Under the pieces are notes generated by a model. That model saw nothing but the letters and a program-made list of their open reading frames with translations. It was not told the origin of the DNA and made no database searches. Shown here in pieces: positions 1 to 5,314 of a stretch of 8,332 nt of DNA. The stretch is taken from the NCBI GenBank assembly GCA_030673205.1, contig DAOVJP010000046.1, positions 1-8,332 on the forward strand. The letters run 5' to 3'. A program made the position numbers and the translations under genes. Position 1 is the stretch's first letter. Each line of letters starts with the position of its first letter. This stretch comes from Thermoplasmata archaeon (GTDB lineage Archaea; Thermoplasmatota; Thermoplasmata; JAGHBH01).

Positions 1-1
1 C

Positions 2-352
2 CGAGCTACATACGGGCATTCCGTGGATATAGAACTGGACCTTCCCACCGATGACACTCCCGACTCCCTCTATTATCCCACAACCCAGGAAGAAGTGGCC
101 CTGGTCATGGAAACAGGCATACGGCCCTCCGATCGACTGATGGTGCATCTCAGCTCCACCTACGCGAAGGCTAAGATCGCGGGCCTGCATCGGGTAGATG
201 ACCCGGTCATTCTGGTTGTGGATGCTAAGACCAGTTCAGATGATGGTAACATAATAATGAGGGCCTGTAGCAGTGTATATCTCACCAAAGAGGTGCCTCC
301 CGACTTCGTTTCCGTTGCCGAGGTCGAAGATGTCCCCGACGAAGAGGAATAG
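2..352 (+). CDS. kptA: RNA 2'-phosphotransferase KptA/Tpt1 family, 3' part (5' end outside window)
   Basis: The frame is open to the left edge, so the GTG at 23 is an internal codon. The first visible residues, RATYGHS, match the family block RANQGHS, whose Arg is one of the four essential residues of yeast Tpt1 (Arg23, His24, Arg71, Arg138). Later blocks are MVHLSS (visible residues 47-52), MRACSSVYLT (86-95), whose Arg probably equals the last catalytic Arg, and VPPDFV (98-103). The family removes an RNA 2'-phosphate using NAD+, giving ADP-ribose 1'',2''-cyclic phosphate; its archaeal substrate is uncertain. The N-terminal winged-helix half with the Arg-His pair lies outside the window. Two departures are visible: the usual LYHGT reads LYYPT (23-27), and the NGV before the last strand reads SSV. 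The C-terminus is acidic. Family assignment is firm; activity is less certain because of these changes. Confidence 0.86.
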   Translation, partial: RATYGHSVDIELDLPTDDTPDSLYYPTTQEEVALVMETGIRPSDRLMVHLSSTYAKAKIAGLHRVDDPVILVVDAKTSSDDGNIIMRACSSVYLTKEVPPDFVSVAEVEDVPDEEE

Positions 353-392
353 GATACTGTGAGAGGGGAGAACAGGGGGCGCGAGCATAGGC

Positions 393-401
393 CCTTTTCT
401 T
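393..401 (+). terminator. Possible T-tract terminator of kptA
   Basis: A short pyrimidine tract (CCTTTTCTT) lies about 40 bases after the kptA stop and runs into the end of the opposing gene. Archaeal RNA polymerase can stop at T-rich tracts without a hairpin. The tract is short, so this is only a candidate. Nothing else is visible in the 47-bp convergent gap. Confidence 0.22.
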
Positions 402-1167
402 AGTGTTTGATAGGACTAGCTTTTTTGCTGGCCTTTGGTTTTTTGGCTTTAGTTTTTGCCCCTCCGCTCTTCTTTGCAGTCTTTGTTGCGATGCCTGGGC
501 TTTTCTTCTTGGAAGCTGAGGCGGCGGGGACGGAACGCATGGAATCGAAGGATACAGGTGCCTGCCCCTTAGGATAATTGGTCCAAACAGGTTGGCCTCC
601 TTTGATGTTCACGGGAGAGACCATCTTGAACACGTTCCTGAACTCCTTCTTGCTCTGGTCTGCCATCAGTCCGCCTATGAACGCGAACACTATGACCACA
701 GTATAGGTGCTCACCCTCAGCATGGTGGTATCCTGAAGCGCCCCCATGAAGTCACCCAGGTATAGGCCGGAGAAGCTGAGGTATGGGACGAGGAAAGGAA
801 TGACGGAGGACAAGGATGTGGATAGGCTAGCGCTTGCGGCGAGGATCGGGTTCTCTGTGGGAAGTGGGGTCCCATTGATGAGGTATGATATCCCAATGAA
901 CACCAATACGGGTGTTATGGCGGCTAGGAACCCCCTGTATGGAGAGCCTGCTCTCCTCCCGCCCACATATCCTGCCACGCATTGACCTATGATAGGAAGC
1001 CACCACAGCATGATGGATAAGGCGAAGGTATACTTGACGCCGCTGAGAAAGGACATGAACTTATCCCATGCTGTTTCATCCTCGGGGTCGGTGAGCGCAT
1101 ATAATTGGGCTGGTGGTGGAGCGATGAGTTGATATCCATTGGAGCGGCTCTTTGTCATATTGTGCAT
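400..1167 (-). CDS. Four-helix membrane protein with lysine-rich C-terminal tail, function unknown
   Basis: I do not recognise a named family with confidence. Hydrophobic stretches suggest four membrane helices at about residues 46-69, 78-97, 118-136 and 152-168. The first hairpin holds AGYVGGRRAGSPYRG (65-79), a Gly/Arg turn between helices that recalls small DUF5518-like archaeal membrane proteins; that comparison is from memory. After residue 170 the chain is soluble, and from about 219 it is a Lys/Ala/Ser tail ending KKASPIKH, the kind of tail that can bind nucleic acid or acidic partners. By the positive-inside rule the tail is probably cytoplasmic. The ATG at 1167 and a second ATG three codons later are both possible starts; GGATGGG precedes the first. 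It is divergent from the V4R operon and shares its promoter region. Confidence 0.72.
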   Translation of the reverse strand: MHNMTKSRSNGYQLIAPPPAQLYALTDPEDETAWDKFMSFLSGVKYTFALSIMLWWLPIIGQCVAGYVGGRRAGSPYRGFLAAITPVLVFIGISYLINGTPLPTENPILAASASLSTSLSSVIPFLVPYLSFSGLYLGDFMGALQDTTMLRVSTYTVVIVFAFIGGLMADQSKKEFRNVFKMVSPVNIKGGQPVWTNYPKGQAPVSFDSMRSVPAASASKKKSPGIATKTAKKSGGAKTKAKKPKASKKASPIKH

Positions 1168-1189
1168 CCCATCCGTACTACTCTATTGG

Positions 1190-1216
1190 CAGACGCTTAT
1201 CAGACAAAACGTCTGA
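1190..1216. promoter_or_regulatory. Inverted-repeat operator candidate between divergent genes
   Basis: TCAGAC-AAAAC-GTCTGA (1200-1216) is a perfect 6-bp inverted repeat with a 5-base spacer. An overlapping alternative pairs CAGACG (1190-1195) with CGTCTG (1210-1215). The site sits between the start of the membrane protein (-) and the TATA box of the V4R operon (+), where a dimeric regulator could control either gene. A near copy of its left half and spacer recurs at 1296-1309. No regulator is identified. Confidence 0.5.
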
Positions 1217-1234
1217 CAAAGATATGTGTGACAT

Positions 1235-1246
1235 AGTATAAATATC
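1235..1246 (+). promoter_or_regulatory. TATA-box region for the V4R operon, possibly also read on the other strand
   Basis: AGTATAAATATC is the most AT-rich part of the gap and resembles an archaeal TATA box. On the + strand, transcription would be expected about 25 bases downstream, near 1264-1268. On the - strand the same bases read GATATTTATACT, which could serve the membrane-protein gene with a leader of roughly 45 bases. The expected + start falls after the TTG at 1258, which argues against that codon as the V4R start. Confidence 0.5.
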
Positions 1247-1290
1247 TTTGCCTACGATTGGCATATAATGGGGGTGAACAAGAGATCATC

Positions 1291-1764
1291 TTGCGTCAGA
1301 CAAAAACGTACCACAAGTTTTTTACCCCGGATTATGCCTTACACGTCGGAGATGCCATGCGCTTCGTGAAGATAACGTCTGAAGAGTTGAAGGGAATAAG
1401 GGATGTGTATGAGGGCATCATGTCCTATGCCTCCCACGGTCTGTTCTTCAGGGAGGGTTGTGTCATAGGAGAGAGCATCGGTAAGATAGCTAAGGAGCAT
1501 GCAGAGGATTATTTCAAGGTCGCAGGAGAAGTGCTCAAGGCTAGGGGGTGGGTGGAGGACGTAGAATTCCATTACCGAACAGCGGTCGTGCATGGCAGCG
1601 TGGAATCATTCTCGAACAACACGCCGACATGCCATAGGATGAGAGGGATCATGAAGCGCATATACGAGATCAAGACCGATCGTATGTTCGGTTGCAAGGA
1701 GGCCGAATGCTTAGCTATAGGTGCAAAACAATGCACTTTCGTATTGGAGGAGAGCAAGGTATAG
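1291..1764 (+). CDS. V4R (4-vinyl reductase) domain protein with intact zinc-site pattern
   Basis: The C-terminal half is a V4R domain: VVHGSVES, then TPTCHRMRG, then GCKEAECLAIGAKQC. Counting from the TTG at 1291, Cys114, Glu137, Cys140 and Cys148 have the same spacing as the zinc ligands I recall for the sensor domains of MopR and PoxR (Cys155, Glu178, Cys181, Cys189), so a structural zinc is likely. V4R domains bind small hydrophobic or aromatic ligands, and the fold is related to Bet3 of the TRAPP complex. There is no DNA-binding or ATPase domain, so this is a stand-alone sensor of about 157 residues. The start is uncertain: TTG at 1258 lies too close to the TATA box, TTG at 1291 has only weak purines upstream, and ATG at 1357 would cut conserved-looking sequence. 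An out-of-frame ATG at 1268 suggests a one-base indel in a G run. It leads an operon with the roadblock gene. Confidence 0.85.
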   Translation: MRQTKTYHKFFTPDYALHVGDAMRFVKITSEELKGIRDVYEGIMSYASHGLFFREGCVIGESIGKIAKEHAEDYFKVAGEVLKARGWVEDVEFHYRTAVVHGSVESFSNNTPTCHRMRGIMKRIYEIKTDRMFGCKEAECLAIGAKQCTFVLEESKV

Positions 1765-1769
1765 GAGGG
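1764..1769 (+). promoter_or_regulatory. Ribosome binding site deciding the roadblock start
   Basis: GGAGGG begins on the last base of the V4R stop codon and ends six bases before the ATG at 1776. It selects that ATG over the upstream in-frame ATG at 1692, which lies inside the V4R gene, and suggests coupled translation of the two proteins. Confidence 0.75.
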
Positions 1770-1775
1770 ACATAT

Positions 1776-2111
1776 ATGGATGAGGATAGATTGTTGATGG
1801 AAAAGTTCCCTTCTCTAATAGCCTCCGCTGTCGTGGGGATAGACGGAGAGCCATTGTCGATGGGGCTACCTTCGGGAATGTGCGTGCAGACATTTTCCAT
1901 AATGTGCGCCACCATACTCGGTGCCTCTGCCACAGCCAACAAAGAGTTCGGCGGCGGGAGACCAGAATCAGTACTGGTGGAAGGAGAAGGGATCCGCATA
2001 TTGGTGGTCCCTGCAGGAAGGAGGAAGCTCTTGGCCTGTGTTGCAAAAGCGGAGGACGATACCTCCGCCCTGCTAAAAGGGATGAAAGAGATAACAGCGT
2101 CCATCCAATGA
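1776..2111 (+). CDS. Roadblock/LC7 domain protein
   Basis: This is a 111-residue single-domain protein. The order is an opening helix with FPSLIASAVVGIDGEPL (11-27), a long middle helix around CVQTFSIMCATILGASATAN (36-55), then the strands SVLVEGEGIRILVVPAG (65-81) and KLLACVA (84-90), and a closing helix. That is the roadblock/LC7 (MglB-like) pattern of hydrophobic strands and helices. Family members form dimers and often regulate small Ras-like GTPases, as MglB does for MglA. No GTPase is visible in the window. The gene starts 11 bases after the V4R stop, behind a strong ribosome site, and is followed after 10 bases by the tRNA methyltransferase. Co-translation with V4R makes a physical partnership plausible, but that is inference. 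Confidence 0.82.
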   Translation: MDEDRLLMEKFPSLIASAVVGIDGEPLSMGLPSGMCVQTFSIMCATILGASATANKEFGGGRPESVLVEGEGIRILVVPAGRRKLLACVAKAEDDTSALLKGMKEITASIQ

Positions 2112-2121
2112 GCTGAGGCCC

Positions 2122-3192
2122 ATGGAAATTGAACTGGAGAAACTTCTCATACAATTATCCGGCGAGAACTATGCCATGGGAGAAGGCGAGGTCCGTGCCC
2201 TTGCGGAGGTGGTTGGGGCCAAAGAACTTGAGAAGGTGGAAGAGGGACTGATACGCATAAAATGTCCATCCAACCGTTCCTCGATCTTCCACAACCGCCT
2301 TGGATTGGCACATAGGGTGATGATGGAGATGTCCTCGGAGGATGGGGAGAGCTTTGAACATAACCGCACTGTGATGGATGGCGCCATAGGCGCACTCTCT
2401 CCCCGTGTGAAGGGGAAGAGGTTCGCCGTATCTACGCATCGCCTCCATGGGGGAAGTAAAGATGTGGAATTACAGGGGATGAGAAAAGAACTGGGCAGGA
2501 TGCTTCTAGGGGGAAAGGTGGATCTGGAAGACCCTGAGGTGATAGTGGAGGTATGGGCAGGAAGGGGACTGTATATGGGGGTGAGGAGAGGGACTATAGA
2601 TAGAAAGGAAACGGAGGCCCGGAAAGTGGATCGGCGCCCTTTCTTCTCGCCCATATCCATCCATCCGAAGATGGCGAGGGCCATGATCAACCTTGCCAGG
2701 CTGGAAGATGGAGAGGCATTGTACGACCCCTTCTGCGGCACAGGAGGGATATTGATAGAGGCAGGGATGATGGGGATGAAGGCCATGGGAAGCGATGTGA
2801 GGGAGGACATGGTCCAGGGAACGAAGGAGAACCTCGCTCATTTTGGCCTGAGTGGAGAGGTATTCGTCCACGATGTGAACGATACGTTCCTCGATCAGAA
2901 TATGGGGCGGGATGGAGAGATGGGAGGAGGGGTGAGCGGTTTGGTTACCGACCCCCCATATGGCCGGTCCACGAGGATCGTTGGATCGGGTGCCTCCGGC
3001 CTGATCGACGCCTGTTTTTGCAGAGCGGGAGAACTCTTGGAGGAGGGACGTTACATGGCGATGGTATTCCCTGACACCATGGAGATACCTGCTGAAAAGG
3101 GGGGTTTTGTTCTCAGAGAGAGGTACGAAGAACAGGTACACGGCACGTTGACCAGGGTGTTTTGCGTCTACAGAAAAGAGAGTCTAGGGTAG
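2122..3192 (+). CDS. trmG10: tRNA (guanine10-N2)-methyltransferase, THUMP plus Rossmann methylase (Trm-G10/Trm11 family)
   Basis: A 356-residue protein with the two-part layout of archaeal Trm-G10. Residues about 60-155 fit a THUMP-type RNA-binding region ending VWAGRGLYMGVRRG. The linker RRPFFSPISIHPKMARAMIN (171-190) is the usual lead into the catalytic domain. The SAM motif DPFCGTGGILIEAG is at 202-215, an acidic motif GSDV at 223-226, and the catalytic TDPPYG at 276-281, the N2-guanine methylase form of D/N-PP-Y/F. Enzymes of this group mono- and dimethylate G10 in tRNA, supporting tRNA folding and stability. It is the third gene of the V4R-roadblock operon, ten bases after the roadblock stop, with only GAGG close to its ATG, so it may rely on coupling. 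Length is normal and no motif is broken. Dimethylation versus monomethylation cannot be read from sequence. Confidence 0.9.
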   Translation: MEIELEKLLIQLSGENYAMGEGEVRALAEVVGAKELEKVEEGLIRIKCPSNRSSIFHNRLGLAHRVMMEMSSEDGESFEHNRTVMDGAIGALSPRVKGKRFAVSTHRLHGGSKDVELQGMRKELGRMLLGGKVDLEDPEVIVEVWAGRGLYMGVRRGTIDRKETEARKVDRRPFFSPISIHPKMARAMINLARLEDGEALYDPFCGTGGILIEAGMMGMKAMGSDVREDMVQGTKENLAHFGLSGEVFVHDVNDTFLDQNMGRDGEMGGGVSGLVTDPPYGRSTRIVGSGASGLIDACFCRAGELLEEGRYMAMVFPDTMEIPAEKGGFVLRERYEEQVHGTLTRVFCVYRKESLG

Positions 3193-3197
3193 GCCTA
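3190..3197. other. Palindrome carrying the stop codons of two convergent genes
   Basis: TAGGCCTA is a perfect 8-bp palindrome. Its first three bases are the TAG of the methyltransferase and its last three, read on the other strand, are the TAG of the coiled-coil gene. Only two bases separate the stops, so neither transcript can end before entering the other gene. Confidence 0.9.
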
Positions 3198-5069
3198 GGT
3201 CATATCCATTATTCGCTCCCTTTCGTATAATTCCTTCTCCTTCTCTATGAGCTTCAATTCTATCTCATCCGCATCCTTCTTCCTCCCCATTATCTCTTGC
3301 TCTAGGGATTGGAGCTGATCCCAGCGTTGTATCATCCCTGTCTCTGCGTTCTCTATGTCGGAACGAAGTCTCTTCAAAGATGCTTCCTTGTTGCTCAGTT
3401 CATTGTGGATCGTCAACAGCTCCTCTTCCTTAGTTGCCATCTTCTTTCTGGCTGCGGATACTTCGTTCTGTTCCTTGACAAAATCCAATTTCTCTTCCGA
3501 GAGACGCCGCCTCTCCCTTCCTATCTCTTCTTCTGCGGCGGTTATCCCCGCCTCCCTATCGTCCAGGTCGGATTTACGAGTGTCCACTTCCGCCCGTCGG
3601 CTATCCAGCTCCTCGAAACGCTGTTCTATCTCCTCCGTGCGGGTTTGGATGTATTCTTCTCTCCTAGTGACCTTCTCTTCCTTTACCGTGAAATCCTGTT
3701 CTTTCTTCAACAGTACTTTGTCCCTATCATCCACGCGTCTCGTCCTTTCGTGGAGGGCCTCCGTCTTTGCCTCCAACTCCCGCTCCTTCAAGGAAGCAGC
3801 TCGCATTATCTCCTCGGCCTCGGCCTGTCGTTCATCCAGTTCTGTCTGAATGCGTATAGCCTCATGCTTGGTGGCCTCAGCCAGCTCCCTCTCCTCCTCG
3901 ATCTCCTTCAGCTTCAGCTCTAGGATCTCCTCTTGTTCATCGAGCTCCGTTCTCCTTTGCTCTATCGTTGCCTCTTGTTCATCGAGTTCCGCTTTCCTAT
4001 GTTCAGCGGCCTCTATCAACTCCTTATTCCTCTCCTCCCTCTCTATCAGCGCGGACTCTCTTTCTTCCAGGGCAGCTAGCACCTCTGGGGAAACGGCAGG
4101 CTCTGCCATGACACCTGTTTCAACCGGGGTCTCCAGAGGTATCTCTTCCGGCAATTCCTCAGGCAACTCATCCTCGACTTCCAACTCTGCTGGCTCTTCG
4201 ATGATCGTTTCTTCTTCTGTGGCCTCTGTAACCGCTTCTTCTTCGATGATCACTTCTTCCTCAATCGCTTCTTCTTCTGTGGCCTCTGTGATCGCTTCTT
4301 CTTCTGTGGCCTCTGTGATCGCTTCTTCTTCTGTGGCCTCTGTGATCGCTTCTTCTTTGATGGCCTCTTCCTCAACCCCCTCGTCCATAGCTGGCTCTTC
4401 AAAGATCGGTTCTTCCACAGGAACTTCCTCTGGTGGGGCTATCTCCACTTCCTCTCTCGTATCTACGGCTAGGGGGGCGATCGTCGGAGTAGCTGCAGGC
4501 TTTGGCTCCGGTCTCGGTGCGGTTTTCTTCTCATGATGGAAGAGCCCTCCGAACAACCCGCCTTTTTTCTTCTTCTTCGCCTTCTTCTTTCCCTTCCCCT
4601 TATCTCTCTTGTCTTTGTGAGGTTCATGAACTACCTGGATCACGGGTGGAGCGGGCTCTGGTGCCGCAAGCTGCACCTCTTCTTTTGGCTCTTTCTCCGG
4701 GATCTCTGCTATCGCATCTTCAAAGGGTGGCTCTACTGCCTCTATTTCAGTGGGCTCTTCTTCTATTTCGATGTCGCTGATGTCATCTTTCGCCTCTATT
4801 TCGGCTGGTTCTTCTTCTATTTCGATGTCGCTGGTTTCTTCTCCCGCTTCTATTTCGGCGGGCGTCCCCTCGAACTCATCCTCGCTCTCCGCGAGCTCTT
4901 CCACTTCCCGCATGAGTCCGTTAAGACCGTTGGTCTCTTTGCCGTTCGAGGCACTCCAAGAGAAAAGGGCATCGTCCTCCTCATCCTCCCCGTTGCTCCT
5001 TCCATTATCTTTAGAAGCCTCTTCTTTAGGTTCTTTAGCCCCTTTCTTTCCATTCTTCTTCTTGGCCAT
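3195..5069 (-). CDS. Large acidic, repeat-containing coiled-coil protein, function unknown
   Basis: A 624-residue protein with no enzyme motif I can find. Regions in order: a Lys-rich start (1-20); an acidic stretch with an 18-residue repeat of type PAEIEA...SDIEIEEE (70-111); a proline-rich link; a basic block of Lys/Gly with GGLFGGLFHH (152-182); a second acidic stretch with nonapeptide repeats ITEATEEEA (about 233-290); and a long predicted coiled coil (about 328-620) with heptad-like charge and 14-residue ELDEQE units near 361-382. No signal peptide or membrane helix is evident, so it is probably cytoplasmic. The rod resembles SMC-like or cytoskeletal arms, but the Walker motifs of SMC ATPases are absent. 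A scaffold, filament or nucleoid/cell-envelope tether is possible. The ATG at 5069 has GGAG and AAGG upstream. Composition is extreme, so homology searches will return many spurious coiled-coil hits. Confidence 0.78.
   Translation of the reverse strand: MAKKKNGKKGAKEPKEEASKDNGRSNGEDEEDDALFSWSASNGKETNGLNGLMREVEELAESEDEFEGTPAEIEAGEETSDIEIEEEPAEIEAKDDISDIEIEEEPTEIEAVEPPFEDAIAEIPEKEPKEEVQLAAPEPAPPVIQVVHEPHKDKRDKGKGKKKAKKKKKGGLFGGLFHHEKKTAPRPEPKPAATPTIAPLAVDTREEVEIAPPEEVPVEEPIFEEPAMDEGVEEEAIKEEAITEATEEEAITEATEEEAITEATEEEAIEEEVIIEEEAVTEATEEETIIEEPAELEVEDELPEELPEEIPLETPVETGVMAEPAVSPEVLAALEERESALIEREERNKELIEAAEHRKAELDEQEATIEQRRTELDEQEEILELKLKEIEEERELAEATKHEAIRIQTELDERQAEAEEIMRAASLKERELEAKTEALHERTRRVDDRDKVLLKKEQDFTVKEEKVTRREEYIQTRTEEIEQRFEELDSRRAEVDTRKSDLDDREAGITAAEEEIGRERRRLSEEKLDFVKEQNEVSAARKKMATKEEELLTIHNELSNKEASLKRLRSDIENAETGMIQRWDQLQSLEQEIMGRKKDADEIELKLIEKEKELYERERIMDMT
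4266..4346 (-). repeat. Three identical 27-bp tandem repeats in the coiled-coil gene
   Basis: Three exact 27-bp copies run head to tail at 4266-4292, 4293-4319 and 4320-4346. Each encodes the nonapeptide ITEATEEEA. Degenerate copies flank them at about 4206-4232 and 4347-4373. Identity at synonymous positions points to recent expansion by slippage or unequal recombination. The 27-base unit keeps the reading frame whatever the copy number. Confidence 0.92.
4737..4862 (-). repeat. 54-bp imperfect tandem repeat in the coiled-coil gene
   Basis: Two full 54-bp units and a partial third encode an 18-residue acidic repeat (residues 70-87, 88-105 and 106-111, core EIEA...SDIEIEEE). The copies differ at several positions, so this duplication looks older than the 27-bp array downstream in the same gene. 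Confidence 0.85.
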
Positions 5070-5123
5070 AGTGGAACCTTCTCTCCGCCGCCTCCGGGCT
5101 GATTGCCTATGCGCATCCGCGCT

Positions 5124-5153
5124 ATTATACTTTTCGTGCGGGCGTAGTATAAT
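5124..5153. promoter_or_regulatory. Symmetric pair of TATA-like boxes (divergent promoter)
   Basis: ATTATACT (5124-5131) and AGTATAAT (5146-5153) are perfect reverse complements separated by 14 bases. Read outward, each strand shows AGTATAAT. The - strand box follows CGAAA, a purine-rich BRE-like stretch, and would start the coiled-coil transcript about 30 bases before its ATG. The + strand box would start a transcript near 5176, just at the ribosome site of the small ORF that begins at 5189/5192. A second AT-rich site, GTTATAAGG at 5162-5170, could instead give a leaderless message. Confidence 0.5.
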
Positions 5154-5188
5154 TGTAACGTGTTATAAGGTTCGCAGGAGCGTGTGGG

Positions 5189-5305
5189 TTGATGGGGGAA
5201 GTGGTACGTAAAAGCGTATGGTTCGGTAGAGGAGCAGGTACGCAGAAACGTACGAAGCGCCATAGAAAGAAGAAGAGGGATAGTTATTATAAAGGGAAAG
5301 AATAA
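5189..5305 (+). CDS. Probable small highly basic protein (37-38 residues)
   Basis: This short reading frame starts at TTG 5189 or, more likely, ATG 5192, and stops at 5305, nine bases before the next gene. It reads MGEVVRKSVWFGRGAG, then a Lys/Arg run, then DSYYKGKE; about 16 of 37 residues are Lys, Arg or His. AGGAG at 5176-5180 precedes it and a TATA-like box lies upstream at 5146-5153. The basic run resembles ribosomal or RNA-binding miniproteins, but I cannot match it to L39e, L41e or another known small ribosomal protein. Its placement as first gene of the flavoenzyme operon supports reality. Against it, the frame contains a nested inverted repeat and an AT-rich TATTATAAA that could be the flavoenzyme promoter, so the region might be regulatory instead. 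Confidence 0.5.
   Translation: MMGEVVRKSVWFGRGAGTQKRTKRHRKKKRDSYYKGKE
5204..5253 (+). promoter_or_regulatory. Nested inverted repeat / paired TACG-N6-CGTA sites
   Basis: GTACGT (5204-5209) pairs with ACGTAC (5248-5253), and inside it GCGTA (5214-5218) pairs with TACGC (5239-5243). An AAAA/AGAA internal loop and a 20-base apical segment remain unpaired. Seen another way, two dyads TACG-N6-CGTA lie at 5205-5218 and 5239-5252, 34 bases apart. It could be an RNA hairpin in the operon leader, two operator sites, or chance within a basic coding sequence. Confidence 0.4.
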
Positions 5306-5306
5306 C

Positions 5307-5312
5307 GGAGGG
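5307..5312 (+). promoter_or_regulatory. Ribosome binding site of the flavoenzyme gene
   Basis: GGAGGG lies directly after the stop of the small ORF and two bases before the ATG at 5315. The spacing is short, but the ATG opens a classical Rossmann strand (MDVVIVG), so the start is well supported. Confidence 0.65.
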
Positions 5313-5314
5313 CC

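Noticed and set aside
1692..1775. Upstream in-frame extension of the roadblock protein
   Set aside because: It lies wholly inside the V4R gene in another frame, and a strong ribosome site points to ATG 1776.
1711..2154. Two overlapping - strand frames opposite the roadblock gene
   Set aside because: They are shadows of the + strand gene with no recognisable domain or promoter.
4266..4346. CRISPR-like regular repeats
   Set aside because: The 27-bp units abut without spacers, are in frame and encode a peptide repeat.
3309..4536. Long serine- and leucine-rich open frames on the + strand across the coiled-coil gene
   Set aside because: They mirror the Glu/Lys-rich codons of the - strand gene (GAG/GAA read as CTC/TTC or TCT/TCC). 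Their composition is pure low complexity, with no ribosome sites or domain pattern.
3195..5069. SMC/Rad50-type ATPase
   Set aside because: Only the rod resembles SMC arms. No Walker A, signature or Walker B motif is present at either end.
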